Source: JAFGNV01 sp964612485 (GTDB lineage Bacteria; Chloroflexota; Anaerolineae; 4572-78; J111). From it: a stretch of DNA of 64,000 nucleotides. The position numbers and the translations under genes were made by a program. Shown here in pieces: positions 35,532-43,418 of the stretch. Position 1 is the first letter of the stretch; every line of letters starts with the position of its first letter. Below the pieces are notes generated by a model. The model saw only the letters and a list, made by a program, of their open reading frames with translations. It had not been told where the DNA came from and searched no databases. The stretch spans positions 1 to 64,000 of the forward strand of contig CAZTFF010000005.1 in the NCBI GenBank assembly GCA_964612485.1. The letters run 5' to 3'.

Positions 35532-36473
35532 ATGGATAAAAATATCGCATTTGTCTTTCCCGGACAGGGATCGCAAGAAGTTGGCATGGGGCAGGCGCTG
35601 GCCGAAGCGTATCCGGCGGCCCGCCGGCTATTTGAACAGGCCGACGATCAGTTGGGGGTTGCCTTAAGCCGCCTTTGCTTTGCAGGGCCGGCTGAAGACC
35701 TCAATGATACCGTAAATACCCAACCGGCTATTTTTGTAACCAGTATGGCCGTGCTGGAGGCGCTTAAAGTGGAAGGCAGAGTGGTTGTTCCCCATTACGT
35801 GGCCGGCCACAGCCTGGGCGAGTTCAGCGCCTATGTGGCCGCCGGCGTGATGTCGTTTGCCGACGGCCTGCGCCTGGTTCGGGAGCGGGGCCGGTTGATG
35901 AAAAAAGCCGGGGAGATCAACCCCGGCAGTATGGCCGCCATCATAAAATTGGATGATGAAACGGTGATCGGGATTTGTGATGAAGTGACGGCGGCAGGCA
36001 ACGGTATCCTCACCGCGGCCAACTTTAATTCGCCGGGCCAGGTGGTGATTTCGGGCCACACAGCTGCGGTAGAGCGAGGTATAGAATTGGCCCAGGCCGC
36101 CGGCGCGCGGCGGGCCATGAAATTGCCCATCAGCATTGCGTCTCACTCTGAACTGATGCGCGTTATCACCGATGAATTTCTGGAAGTAGTGGACAACATA
36201 TCGTTGAGCCTGCCGGAAATTCCCTTGGTGGCGAATATGACCGCTCAACCGCTTGATTCGTCTATCGAGGCTATTCGCGCCGAAATGGCCGGGCAGTTGA
36301 CCTCTCCGGTACGCTGGACCGATTCGGTGCGGTGGATGGCCGGGCAGGGCATCACCGATTTTGTGGAAATTGGCCCCAAAAATGTGTTAAGCGGCCTGAT
36401 CCGCCGGATTGACAAAAGCGTGAACACTCACACCCTTGGCGCGCCCGGCGATCTTGAGGCGTTTGTCTCGTAA
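35532..36473 (+). CDS. fabD: Malonyl-CoA:ACP transacylase
   Basis: A 313-residue FabD that loads malonyl from CoA onto acyl carrier protein. It starts with FVFPGQGSQ, has the nucleophile motif GHSLGEFSAY at about residues 97-106, an Arg-containing VRERGRLM, and late the conserved EIGPKNVLSGL. It lies between rpmF and fabG, as in the classical fab cluster; acpP, fabF/H and rnc, which often join it, are not present. The ATG at 35532 has no obvious strong ribosome binding site (GTGTGAA), so expression may depend on the upstream hairpin. Confidence 0.96.
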   Translation: MDKNIAFVFPGQGSQEVGMGQALAEAYPAARRLFEQADDQLGVALSRLCFAGPAEDLNDTVNTQPAIFVTSMAVLEALKVEGRVVVPHYVAGHSLGEFSAYVAAGVMSFADGLRLVRERGRLMKKAGEINPGSMAAIIKLDDETVIGICDEVTAAGNGILTAANFNSPGQVVISGHTAAVERGIELAQAAGARRAMKLPISIASHSELMRVITDEFLEVVDNISLSLPEIPLVANMTAQPLDSSIEAIRAEMAGQLTSPVRWTDSVRWMAGQGITDFVEIGPKNVLSGLIRRIDKSVNTHTLGAPGDLEAFVS

Positions 36474-36541
36474 CTTGTGGGCCGGGCCGGTGTTTTTTAC
36501 TGAGACTTTAACACAACCCAGAGGGGGTATTTAATACCATT

Positions 36542-37294
36542 ATGACAACTTCAAACAGATTTCAGGATAAGGTAGCGGTTGTAACCGGAGGGGCGAACGG
36601 TATTGGCCGGGCCACCGTATTGGCGTTTGCGGAAGAAGGAGCCAAAGTTGTTATTGTTGATCTGACCCCGGCCGGCGAAGAACTGGCCGAACAGATTCGG
36701 GCCGATGGCGGCGAAGCGCTGTTCATCGAAACCGATGTTTCTAACGCCGAAGCCGTGCAGGCAATGATCAAGCAGGTCATTGACTCTTACGGCCAAATTG
36801 ATATACTAATTAATAACGCCGGAATTACGCGCGATAATCTCATCCTGAAGATGAAAGAAGAAGATTGGGAGCTGGTGCTGAAAGTCAACCTGTCCAGCGC
36901 CTATCATTGTTCCAAAGCCGTTGTCCGTCCGATGATGAAGAAGCGCGCCGGCCGCATTGTCAACCTGGCCTCGGTGGTGGGGCTGGCCGGACAGGCGGGG
37001 CAGGCAAATTACGCCGCGTCTAAAGGCGGGATCATCGCCTTTACCAAATCGCTGGCCCGCGAACTTGGTTCGCGCAATATCACGGTCAATGCGGTAGCGC
37101 CCGGCTTCATCAAAACCCGGCTAACCGATGTGCTGCCAAAAGAGATGGTGGAAGCAACCGTGGCCAATACCGCGCTGGGGCGATTGGGCGAGGTGGAAGA
37201 CGTCGCCAACGCCATTCTCTTTTTGGCCTCTGATGATGCCGCCTTTATCACCGGCCAGGTGCTGACGGTTGACGGCGGTTTGATTATGCAGTAG
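36542..37294 (+). CDS. fabG: 3-oxoacyl-ACP reductase
   Basis: A 250-residue short-chain dehydrogenase. The NADP-binding motif is TGGANGIG near residue 16, followed by NNAGITRDNL at about 90, the catalytic Ser in LASVVGLAG, YAASKGG (Tyr and Lys of the active site), and the C-terminal ITGQVLTVDGGL. The second step of fatty-acid elongation, reduction of 3-oxoacyl-ACP, fits the position 68 bp after fabD. GAGGGGG precedes the ATG by about 15 bases. No acpP follows, which is unusual for this cluster. Confidence 0.95.
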   Translation: MTTSNRFQDKVAVVTGGANGIGRATVLAFAEEGAKVVIVDLTPAGEELAEQIRADGGEALFIETDVSNAEAVQAMIKQVIDSYGQIDILINNAGITRDNLILKMKEEDWELVLKVNLSSAYHCSKAVVRPMMKKRAGRIVNLASVVGLAGQAGQANYAASKGGIIAFTKSLARELGSRNITVNAVAPGFIKTRLTDVLPKEMVEATVANTALGRLGEVEDVANAILFLASDDAAFITGQVLTVDGGLIMQ

Positions 37295-37606
37295 ACGTTT
37301 CCAGGAATTAAATTCGTCATTTAGATTATGTTGAATGACCAGCCTATCTTGAATAGTTACGGTTATTTGTGGAAAAGCTTAAGCAATAGCCTGTTGCCTA
37401 GTACTTTACGGTTATTTTGCGCCACTGCATTACACTTTATAATAGAAATAAAGTGACATAAAGTTTTAAAAACGTCCAAAGTTCTAAATTTTTACCGGAG
37501 CCTGATCGAGAGTCGGGTCTCTGTTAGCGAAGTAGTTTATCGCTATGAACATTCACATCAAGATATTATTATCCGGACAAGTCTATTCCAGCCGGGAGGT
37601 AGCTTT
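37295..37606 (+). other. Promoter and long leader of nusB
   Basis: A perfect TATAAT at 37438-37443 (-35 poorly conserved) predicts a transcript starting near 37450, giving a leader of about 155 nt. The leader has possible small stems around 37503-37520 and 37528-37545 (GCGA / TCGC) and ends with the ribosome binding site GGGAGGT at about 37594. I recognise no known riboswitch or boxA. No gene is seen between 37295 and 37437. Confidence 0.5.
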
Positions 37607-38143
37607 ATGAAAGCTCGACGACGCGCGCGCGCGAATGTTTTACAAACGCTCTATGAGCTTGATTTTACCGACCACGACCCTAAAACTGCTCTGGCCGCCA
37701 GGCTTGAAGACCGGTCTTGTCAGAAGTGCGGAAGTTATATTACGGTAACAGACCCTGTTTGCCCTAATTCGCGCTGTAAATTCTTTAACCGGCCTCAAGA
37801 GCCTCAACCCGGGCCGCTTTCCCAGGCGGCGGAAACCTTTGCCCGTTCCCTGGTGATGGGGGTGCAAACTTACCGGACTTATCTGGATAGTATTGTGGGT
37901 GAATTAGCACCGGAATGGCCCATCGAGCAAATTGCCGCCGCCGATCGCAACGTGCTGCGGATCGCCATTTACGAGTTGTTGTTTGATCCCGATATTCCTC
38001 CCAAAGTGGCCATTAACGAAGCTGTAGAATTGGCTAAAATGTTTGGCAGCGAAAGCTCACCCCGCTTTGTGAATGGGGTTCTTGGCACGCTGGTTTCGCG
38101 GGATCGCACTAAAATGCGAGAGATGTTGCAAGTGACGGTATGA
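37607..38143 (+). CDS. nusB: Transcription antitermination factor NusB with inserted zinc-ribbon-like loop
   Basis: A 178-residue NusB, about 40 residues longer than usual. The N-terminal RRRARANVLQTLYELDF and the C-terminal IAAADRNVLRIAIYELLF and PPKVAINEAVELAK are typical of NusB. Between helix 1 and helix 2 is an insert at about residues 36-70 containing C38, C41, C52 and C57 in a CX2C-X10-CX4C pattern, which suggests bound zinc. NusB binds boxA RNA with NusE and supports rRNA antitermination. GGGAGGT lies eight bases before the ATG. A strong terminator follows, so it is a single-gene unit. Confidence 0.92.
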   Translation: MKARRRARANVLQTLYELDFTDHDPKTALAARLEDRSCQKCGSYITVTDPVCPNSRCKFFNRPQEPQPGPLSQAAETFARSLVMGVQTYRTYLDSIVGELAPEWPIEQIAAADRNVLRIAIYELLFDPDIPPKVAINEAVELAKMFGSESSPRFVNGVLGTLVSRDRTKMREMLQVTV

Positions 38144-38149
38144 TACCAG

Positions 38150-38190
38150 GTTGGCCGTAACAAGATTGCGTTACGGCCAACGTTCTATTT
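38150..38190 (+). terminator. Intrinsic terminator of nusB
   Basis: The 12-bp perfect stem GTTGGCCGTAAC (38150-38161) pairs with 38170-38181 over an 8-base loop and is followed by GTTCTATTTTT. It starts 7 bp after the stop codon. Confidence 0.85.
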
Positions 38191-38343
38191 TTCCTGCCTC
38201 CATTGGGTACATTGTGGGGGAAGTTACCCAATCGCTTGAAGTAACGGCTTTAACTTACTCCACTTGATTGAAGCGCATCACTACGAAGCCGAATCCATTC
38301 ACCCCGCGATGTATCGGCCTCTGTTGAGTTGTCAGTCTCTAAT

Positions 38344-38371
38344 TTGCCACTTCTAAAGAATGGATTATTAT
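38344..38371 (+). promoter_or_regulatory. Promoter of the tat operon
   Basis: TTGCCA (38344-38349), 16 bp, TATTAT (38366-38371). The predicted start is near 38378, about 22 bases before the ATG at 38400. Confidence 0.55.
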
Positions 38372-38399
38372 TTGGGTTAATGGATAGAGTTTTAACCGA

Positions 38400-39311
38400 A
38401 TGAATATTTTAGGTATTGGTTTCCCCGAATTTATCTTAATCTTCATCCTTGCCCTGATGATCCTGGGACCGCAGCGCCTGCCCGTTTACGCCAACAGAAT
38501 TGGCGGCAAAATACGGGAGTGGCGCAAGATGTCCCAGCTTTTCCTGGTTGAGTGGAAAGAAGAACTGGCGGCTCTGGAAGAAGCCCGGCAGAGCCTGGAA
38601 GAGGCTCGCGCCGCGCTGCGTGAGGCGCAGGATACGGTTTCTGCCGAAATGGAGGATGTGTCGCAGACGGTCTCCAAAGAGGTGGAGCAGGCTCAGAAAG
38701 AGATTTCGGCTGAATTGTCGGAAGCCGAAAAGGTTATTTCCACCGAGGCCGGCCAGGTCCGCCAGACAATGGACGAGGTCAAACAAAAGCGGGCCGAGAT
38801 AGAAGAGGCCATTGGCCAGGGCGGTACGCTGGCCCTGGTTGACCCGGCGCAATCGCCAACCGATGAAGGTAAATCGGAATCAACCGACGATGTTGGCGGC
38901 GTTGAGACGGTTGATGTGTCCGAAGTCAGCGATGTGTCCGAGGTGAGTGATGTGGCAGAACTTGACGAAAGTGAAGTTGCTGCGGTCCCAAGATCGACAG
39001 CCCCGTCTTCGACCTCCCCCACGCAGCCGGCAGCAGGCTCAGTATCTGAATTGGATGAAGTTGATGTAGCCGAAGTTACCACAGTCAGTGATGTGGCCGA
39101 AGATGTGGCTGAAAGAGTTGCCACGGAAGTAGCCCGGAAAGTTGTCAGGAATATGACCTCGGATATGGCCGAGCAGGTAGCCGCCCTGGTACTGGTAAAA
39201 CTGGCCGATGCCGGTATTGTTATTGATGAAAACGGCGCGGAAAGCGGCGAAACAACTGAATTTTCAGATCAAACTGTATCCCCTGCGATGCAAGAGGTAG
39301 TCAATGAGTAG
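38400..39311 (+). CDS. tatA: TatA/TatB-type twin-arginine translocase subunit with long acidic tail
   Basis: A 303-residue protein. Residues 1-60 are the TatA/B unit: hydrophobic helix IGFPEFILIFILALMILGP, the Gly-Pro hinge, then an amphipathic helix with a conserved RIGGKIREW. Residues 45-140 continue as a Glu/Ala-rich coiled coil. Residues 150-235 are acidic with tandem DVSEVSDV-type repeats, and 235-285 forms another amphipathic helix (VARKVVRNMTSDMAEQVAALV). Classical TatA has 80-100 residues and TatB 150-180, so the tail is exceptional. The N-terminal GFPE and the long helical part favour TatB over TatA. Its stop overlaps the tatC start by 8 bp. Confidence 0.85.
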   Translation: MNILGIGFPEFILIFILALMILGPQRLPVYANRIGGKIREWRKMSQLFLVEWKEELAALEEARQSLEEARAALREAQDTVSAEMEDVSQTVSKEVEQAQKEISAELSEAEKVISTEAGQVRQTMDEVKQKRAEIEEAIGQGGTLALVDPAQSPTDEGKSESTDDVGGVETVDVSEVSDVSEVSDVAELDESEVAAVPRSTAPSSTSPTQPAAGSVSELDEVDVAEVTTVSDVAEDVAERVATEVARKVVRNMTSDMAEQVAALVLVKLADAGIVIDENGAESGETTEFSDQTVSPAMQEVVNE

Positions 39312-40053
39312 TCTTACAGAACAACCGGTTGATCCCGATCAGGCCCCGGACATCCCGCAATCTAAATTTACTGAAATGAGTTTGTTGGGCCACTTTGATG
39401 AGTTGCGGAGTCGGCTGGTTAAATCAGCGATTGCAGTTGTGATTACCACCTTTATCTTTGCCATCTTTACCGAACAAGTCTTTAAAATTTTGATTGCGCC
39501 CTATGGCAGCAAACTTACCGCGCTGGAACCCACCGAGAGCATTGCCGTTTATTTTCGCGTGGCCTTAACCGGCGGCGTGGCGCTGGCCATGCCGTATTTG
39601 GTGTACCATGTTCTGATGTTCATTATGCCGGGCCTGGAAGAAAAAGAAAAACGGTATGTAGCTTGGGGGGTTCCCTTTGCTAGCCTCTTATTTTTTATTG
39701 GTGCCGGTTTTGCCTGGTTTTTGATGCTGCCTACGGCCATTAGTTTTTTAAGCACTTGGCTGCCTGATATTTTTGAACAACAGTGGCAGGCTAAAAAATA
39801 TATCCCCTTCATCATCTCCATTGTGTTTTGGATTGGTGTCAGTTTTGAAACGCCGCTCATCATCTTTATTATGGCCAAGGTTGGTTTGGTTACCCCCAAA
39901 TTTTTGATGCAGCAATGGCGTTTTGCCATTGTAATTGTGGCCATTGTAGCCGCCATGATCACGCCCACCATCGATCCGGTGAATATGGCCTTGGTCATGG
40001 CTCCTCTGCTGGGTTTGTATGGGGTCAGTATTTTGTTCGCCTATTTGGCTTGA
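39304..40053 (+). CDS. tatC: Twin-arginine translocase subunit TatC
   Basis: A 249-residue, six-helix membrane protein that recognises twin-arginine signal peptides and forms the Tat translocon with TatA/B. The N-terminal motif LGHFDELRSRL is the signal-binding surface, and FxxxPGLEEKE-type sequence (FIMPGLEEKEKR) marks the first cytoplasmic loop. The ATG at 39304 lies inside the last codons of the TatA/B gene, so translation is coupled. The molybdenum hydroxylase at 48865-53500 has no Tat signal that I can see, so the substrates of this system are elsewhere. Confidence 0.95.
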   Translation: MSSLTEQPVDPDQAPDIPQSKFTEMSLLGHFDELRSRLVKSAIAVVITTFIFAIFTEQVFKILIAPYGSKLTALEPTESIAVYFRVALTGGVALAMPYLVYHVLMFIMPGLEEKEKRYVAWGVPFASLLFFIGAGFAWFLMLPTAISFLSTWLPDIFEQQWQAKKYIPFIISIVFWIGVSFETPLIIFIMAKVGLVTPKFLMQQWRFAIVIVAIVAAMITPTIDPVNMALVMAPLLGLYGVSILFAYLA

Positions 40054-40059
40054 GGAACC

Positions 40060-40093
40060 CGCCGACTGTATCGGCGCGCCGATACAGTCGGCG
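40060..40093. repeat. Perfect 34-bp palindrome after tatC
   Basis: The 15-base arm CGCCGACTGTATCGG (40060-40074), centre CGCG, and its exact complement (40079-40093). No T-tract follows, so it is more likely a mobile palindromic repeat than an intrinsic terminator. Confidence 0.8.
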
Positions 40094-40140
40094 CGCCGTC
40101 TGCATTGGCGTAGATTACTTTCCCTGTGCTGACTTTCGGG

Positions 40141-40146
40141 TATAAT
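40141..40146 (+). promoter_or_regulatory. -10 box of the cDPG-synthetase-like gene
   Basis: A perfect TATAAT about 47 bp before the ATG at 40193; no good -35 box at 16-18 bp. An activator may be needed. Confidence 0.4.
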
Positions 40147-40192
40147 ATTCCCAAATCCTAAACAATTATTATTTACAAAAGGAGTTGTTTCG

Positions 40193-41509
40193 ATGACGAA
40201 GCAGCGTGTATTAATTATGGGCGCCGCCGGGCGCGATTTTCACAACTTTAATGTTTATTTCCGCCATAACGACGCCTACGAGGTCGTCGCCTTTACCGCC
40301 ACGCAAATCCCCAACATCGAAGGCCGGGTCTACCCGCCGGAACTGGCCGGTAAGTTGTACCCCGACGGTATTCCCATCCACCCTGAAAGTGAATTGGTTG
40401 AACTGATTAAATCATTGCAGGTTGACCAGGTAGTGTTTGCCTATTCCGACATCACCCACAGCTATGTAATGCACAAAGCCTCGGAAGTGCTGGCTGCCGG
40501 CGCCGATTACCGGCTGCTGGGGCCAAACCACACCATGCTCAACAGCAGCAAGCCGGTCGTCTCCGTTTGCGCCACCCGAACCGGCAGCGGCAAGAGCCAG
40601 ACCACCCGCCGGGTGTGCGAAATTTTGCAGCAAATGGGCAAAAAAGTGGTGGCGGTCCGTCACCCCATGCCCTACGGCAACCTGGTGGTTCAGGCCGTGC
40701 AGCGTTTTGCCGAGTACGATGATCTGGACGAATACGAATGCACCATCGAAGAGCGCGAGGAGTACGAGCCGCATATTGCGCGCGGCACCGTAGTTTATGC
40801 CGGCGTGGATTACGAATCGATCTTACGCCGGGCCGAAGCTGAGGCCGATGTGGTGGTCTGGGACGGCGGTAATAATGATATGCCCTTTTTCCGGCCCGAT
40901 CTACAGGTTGTAGTGGTCGATCCTCACCGCCCCGGCCACGAGCTGGCCTACCATCCCGGCGAAACCAATTTGCGGATGGCAGACGTGGTCATCTTGAACA
41001 AAATTGATACCGCCGACGCGGACGCCATTGCCCAGGTGCGGCGCAACGTGCAGCAAGCCGCGCCTAATGCCATCATCATTGATGGGGCCTCGCCCATTGG
41101 CGTGGAAGACCCCGACGCCATTCGCGGCCAGCGGGTGCTGGTGGTAGAAGACGGCCCTACCCTCACCCACGGCGAAATGGCCTACGGCGCCGGTGTGGTT
41201 GCCGCCCAACGCTTTGGCGCGGCAGAGATTGTTGATCCGCGCCCGTATGCGGTAGGGTCTATTGTGGACACTTACGCCAAATATCCCACCACCGGCCCGG
41301 TGCTGCCAGCAATGGGCTACGGCGAAACCCAGATGCAGGAATTGGAAAAAACCATCAATGCTACTTCTTGCGATCTGGTGATCATTGGCACGCCCATTGA
41401 TCTGGGCAAGCTGCTGTCGATCAGCCATCCCTGGCAGCGGGTGCGGTACGATTTGCAGGAAATCGGCCATCCGACCCTGGTTGAGATTCTTCAAGAAAAA
41501 TTCGGGTAA
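40193..41509 (+). CDS. Cyclic 2,3-diphosphoglycerate synthetase-like P-loop protein
   Basis: A 438-residue protein. Residues 1-115 form a Rossmann-like domain starting VLIMGAAGRDFHNFN. Residues 120-300 form a P-loop NTPase with ATRTGSGKSQTTR (G131-S135), DGGNNDMPFF, and the G4-like ILNKIDTAD. The rest carries PHRPGHE and, near the end, IGTPIDLGKLL. This matches the family of cyclic 2,3-diphosphoglycerate synthetase, which in hyperthermophilic methanogens makes a cyclic thermoprotectant from 2,3-bisphosphoglycerate and ATP. Bacterial relatives are common, and their role is not proven. AAGGAG stands eight bases before the ATG. The kinase gene follows after 22 bp. Confidence 0.8.
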   Translation: MTKQRVLIMGAAGRDFHNFNVYFRHNDAYEVVAFTATQIPNIEGRVYPPELAGKLYPDGIPIHPESELVELIKSLQVDQVVFAYSDITHSYVMHKASEVLAAGADYRLLGPNHTMLNSSKPVVSVCATRTGSGKSQTTRRVCEILQQMGKKVVAVRHPMPYGNLVVQAVQRFAEYDDLDEYECTIEEREEYEPHIARGTVVYAGVDYESILRRAEAEADVVVWDGGNNDMPFFRPDLQVVVVDPHRPGHELAYHPGETNLRMADVVILNKIDTADADAIAQVRRNVQQAAPNAIIIDGASPIGVEDPDAIRGQRVLVVEDGPTLTHGEMAYGAGVVAAQRFGAAEIVDPRPYAVGSIVDTYAKYPTTGPVLPAMGYGETQMQELEKTINATSCDLVIIGTPIDLGKLLSISHPWQRVRYDLQEIGHPTLVEILQEKFG

Positions 41510-41531
41510 CTGAGCAGCGAGAGGACAACCT

Positions 41532-43394
41532 ATGGAGTCGATGTTAGGACAAACGCTGGGCCAATACCAACTGGTAGAGCAGATCGGCAAGGGCGGCATG
41601 GCCACGGTTTACAAAGCCTACCAGCCGTCGTTGGAACGGTACGTTGCGGTCAAAATACTGCCCGCTTATTTTGCCCACGAACCCGGTTTTGCCGAACGCT
41701 TTACCCGCGAGGCCAAAGCCATCGCCCAATTGGATCATCCCAATATCCTGCCGGTGTATGATTTTGGCAAGCAGGGCGATACCAGCTATATTGTGATGAA
41801 ATATGTCCCCGCCGGCACCTTGCACGATAAACTTGGCACGCCGATGTCTCCGGCGCAGGCGCTGTCCATCATCGAGCAAGTGGCCGGCGCGCTGGATCAC
41901 GCCCATGAAAAGGGTATCTTGCACCGCGACATCAAACCCAGTAACATTTTGATTGATGACCGGGAGTGGGTGTACCTGAGTGATTTTGGTCTGGCCAAAA
42001 TGGTGGAAGGATCGGTGCAGCTCACGGGATCAGGCGTGGGGGTAGGCACACCCTCGTATATGAGTCCGGAGCAGGGCAAAGGGTTGCCGGTGGATGGCCG
42101 GACCGATGTCTACGCCCTGGGGGTGGTTCTGTTTGAAATGCTCACCGGGCGCGTACCCTACGAAGCCGAAACCCCGATGGCCGTGGTCATCAAACATATT
42201 ACCGACCCCGTGCCCCTGCCTCGCCAGGTTAACCCCAATATCCCCGATTCGGTGGAGCGGGTACTGCTCAAAGCGATGGCCAAAGAGCGAGACGACCGCT
42301 TTGCTTCGGCGGGCGATCTGGCGGGAGCGCTGCGGCGAGCGGTTCAGGAATTGGCTCCCGGTGTCGCTGCTGCGCCGACGCCTCCCGAATTTGAACACAC
42401 GGTGGCCCAGCCAACGCCCCCACCTTCACCGCCACCTGTCTCCTCCTCACCGCCTGCGGCGCCGGCGACTCCGGCGAAGAAACGGAGCGCGTGGCTGCCG
42501 GTCATGGTGGGCCTGTTGGGGCTGGGGTTGCTCGCCGCGTGTATTTTGGTTGGCGTATTGTGGTTTTCCAATCAGGGTGGAGCCGTCGTGTCTGAAGCCC
42601 TCGTATCGCCTACATTGACTCCCTTGGCTGCCCAAAGCATTGATACCGCCACCCCAACACCGGCGGAACCCACGCCCACAGAAACTGTGGTTCAGGATAC
42701 CCCCACGCCACCCCCAACCGACACGCCCACCCCGCTTCCCACCAACACGCCGGTACCGGACAACTCGGAAGGCTCCTCAGGAGATACCGTGTTGCTGCCG
42801 ACCGATACGCCCACTGTCACCCCTTCACCATCACCCACTTCGCCGCCACCGCCCACAGCAACGTTCACTCCTACCCCGCCGCGTTGGACGGATACCGGGC
42901 TGCGTCCTTCGGGCCGCTATGCCGATATCTGGGCCGCGTTAGGGCAGGAAAACAGCGAGTTGGGGTATCCGGTGTCGGAGCCGGTGGGAGATCGCTTGTG
43001 CGCCCGGCAAAATTTTCAGCGCGGTTATATGGTTTGGTTCGATAACCCGCAAGACCCCGATCCGGTATGGGCTGCGGTGATGCCAGGCTCCGGCCAAAGC
43101 GGCGACAAATCCTACAAATTCACCGATACCTGGCCCGGCAGCCCCGAATATTGGTGTGCGGAGGCCGAAACCTACGCGCCGCTTGGCCCCAAACGCGGCT
43201 TTGGTATGTTGTGGTGCGAATACCCCGCGCTGCGGGCGGATGTAGGCAATGCCGTGGATGAGGAAGTTGGCGGCCCCGATCATCCCCGCTGCGCAGCGCA
43301 GCCGTTCCAGGGCGGGGCCATTGTGCATACGCCGCTCGACAGCGCCTACTGGGTGTTCATCGACAACGGCGGCTGGTACCGCTTTGATCAATAA
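41532..43394 (+). CDS. Transmembrane Ser/Thr protein kinase with extracellular sensor domain
   Basis: A 620-residue Hanks-type kinase. Residues 12-275 are the catalytic domain: Gly loop GKGGMATVYKA, ATP-Lys K41, HRDIKPSN with catalytic D133, DFG with D151, and SYMSPEQ. Residues 275-320 are a Pro-rich juxtamembrane part, 325-346 one membrane helix, and 360-450 a Pro/Thr linker. Residues 455-620 form an extracellular domain with Cys pairs and repeats resembling LGFP-type modules (ELGYPVSEP). Such kinases transmit envelope or nutrient signals by phosphorylating cytoplasmic proteins. The ATG at 41532 has GAGAGG upstream. It is close behind the cDPG-like gene, possibly co-transcribed. Confidence 0.92.
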   Translation: MESMLGQTLGQYQLVEQIGKGGMATVYKAYQPSLERYVAVKILPAYFAHEPGFAERFTREAKAIAQLDHPNILPVYDFGKQGDTSYIVMKYVPAGTLHDKLGTPMSPAQALSIIEQVAGALDHAHEKGILHRDIKPSNILIDDREWVYLSDFGLAKMVEGSVQLTGSGVGVGTPSYMSPEQGKGLPVDGRTDVYALGVVLFEMLTGRVPYEAETPMAVVIKHITDPVPLPRQVNPNIPDSVERVLLKAMAKERDDRFASAGDLAGALRRAVQELAPGVAAAPTPPEFEHTVAQPTPPPSPPPVSSSPPAAPATPAKKRSAWLPVMVGLLGLGLLAACILVGVLWFSNQGGAVVSEALVSPTLTPLAAQSIDTATPTPAEPTPTETVVQDTPTPPPTDTPTPLPTNTPVPDNSEGSSGDTVLLPTDTPTVTPSPSPTSPPPPTATFTPTPPRWTDTGLRPSGRYADIWAALGQENSELGYPVSEPVGDRLCARQNFQRGYMVWFDNPQDPDPVWAAVMPGSGQSGDKSYKFTDTWPGSPEYWCAEAETYAPLGPKRGFGMLWCEYPALRADVGNAVDEEVGGPDHPRCAAQPFQGGAIVHTPLDSAYWVFIDNGGWYRFDQ

Positions 43395-43418
43395 TTCATT
43401 ACTTTCAGGAGACGTTTT

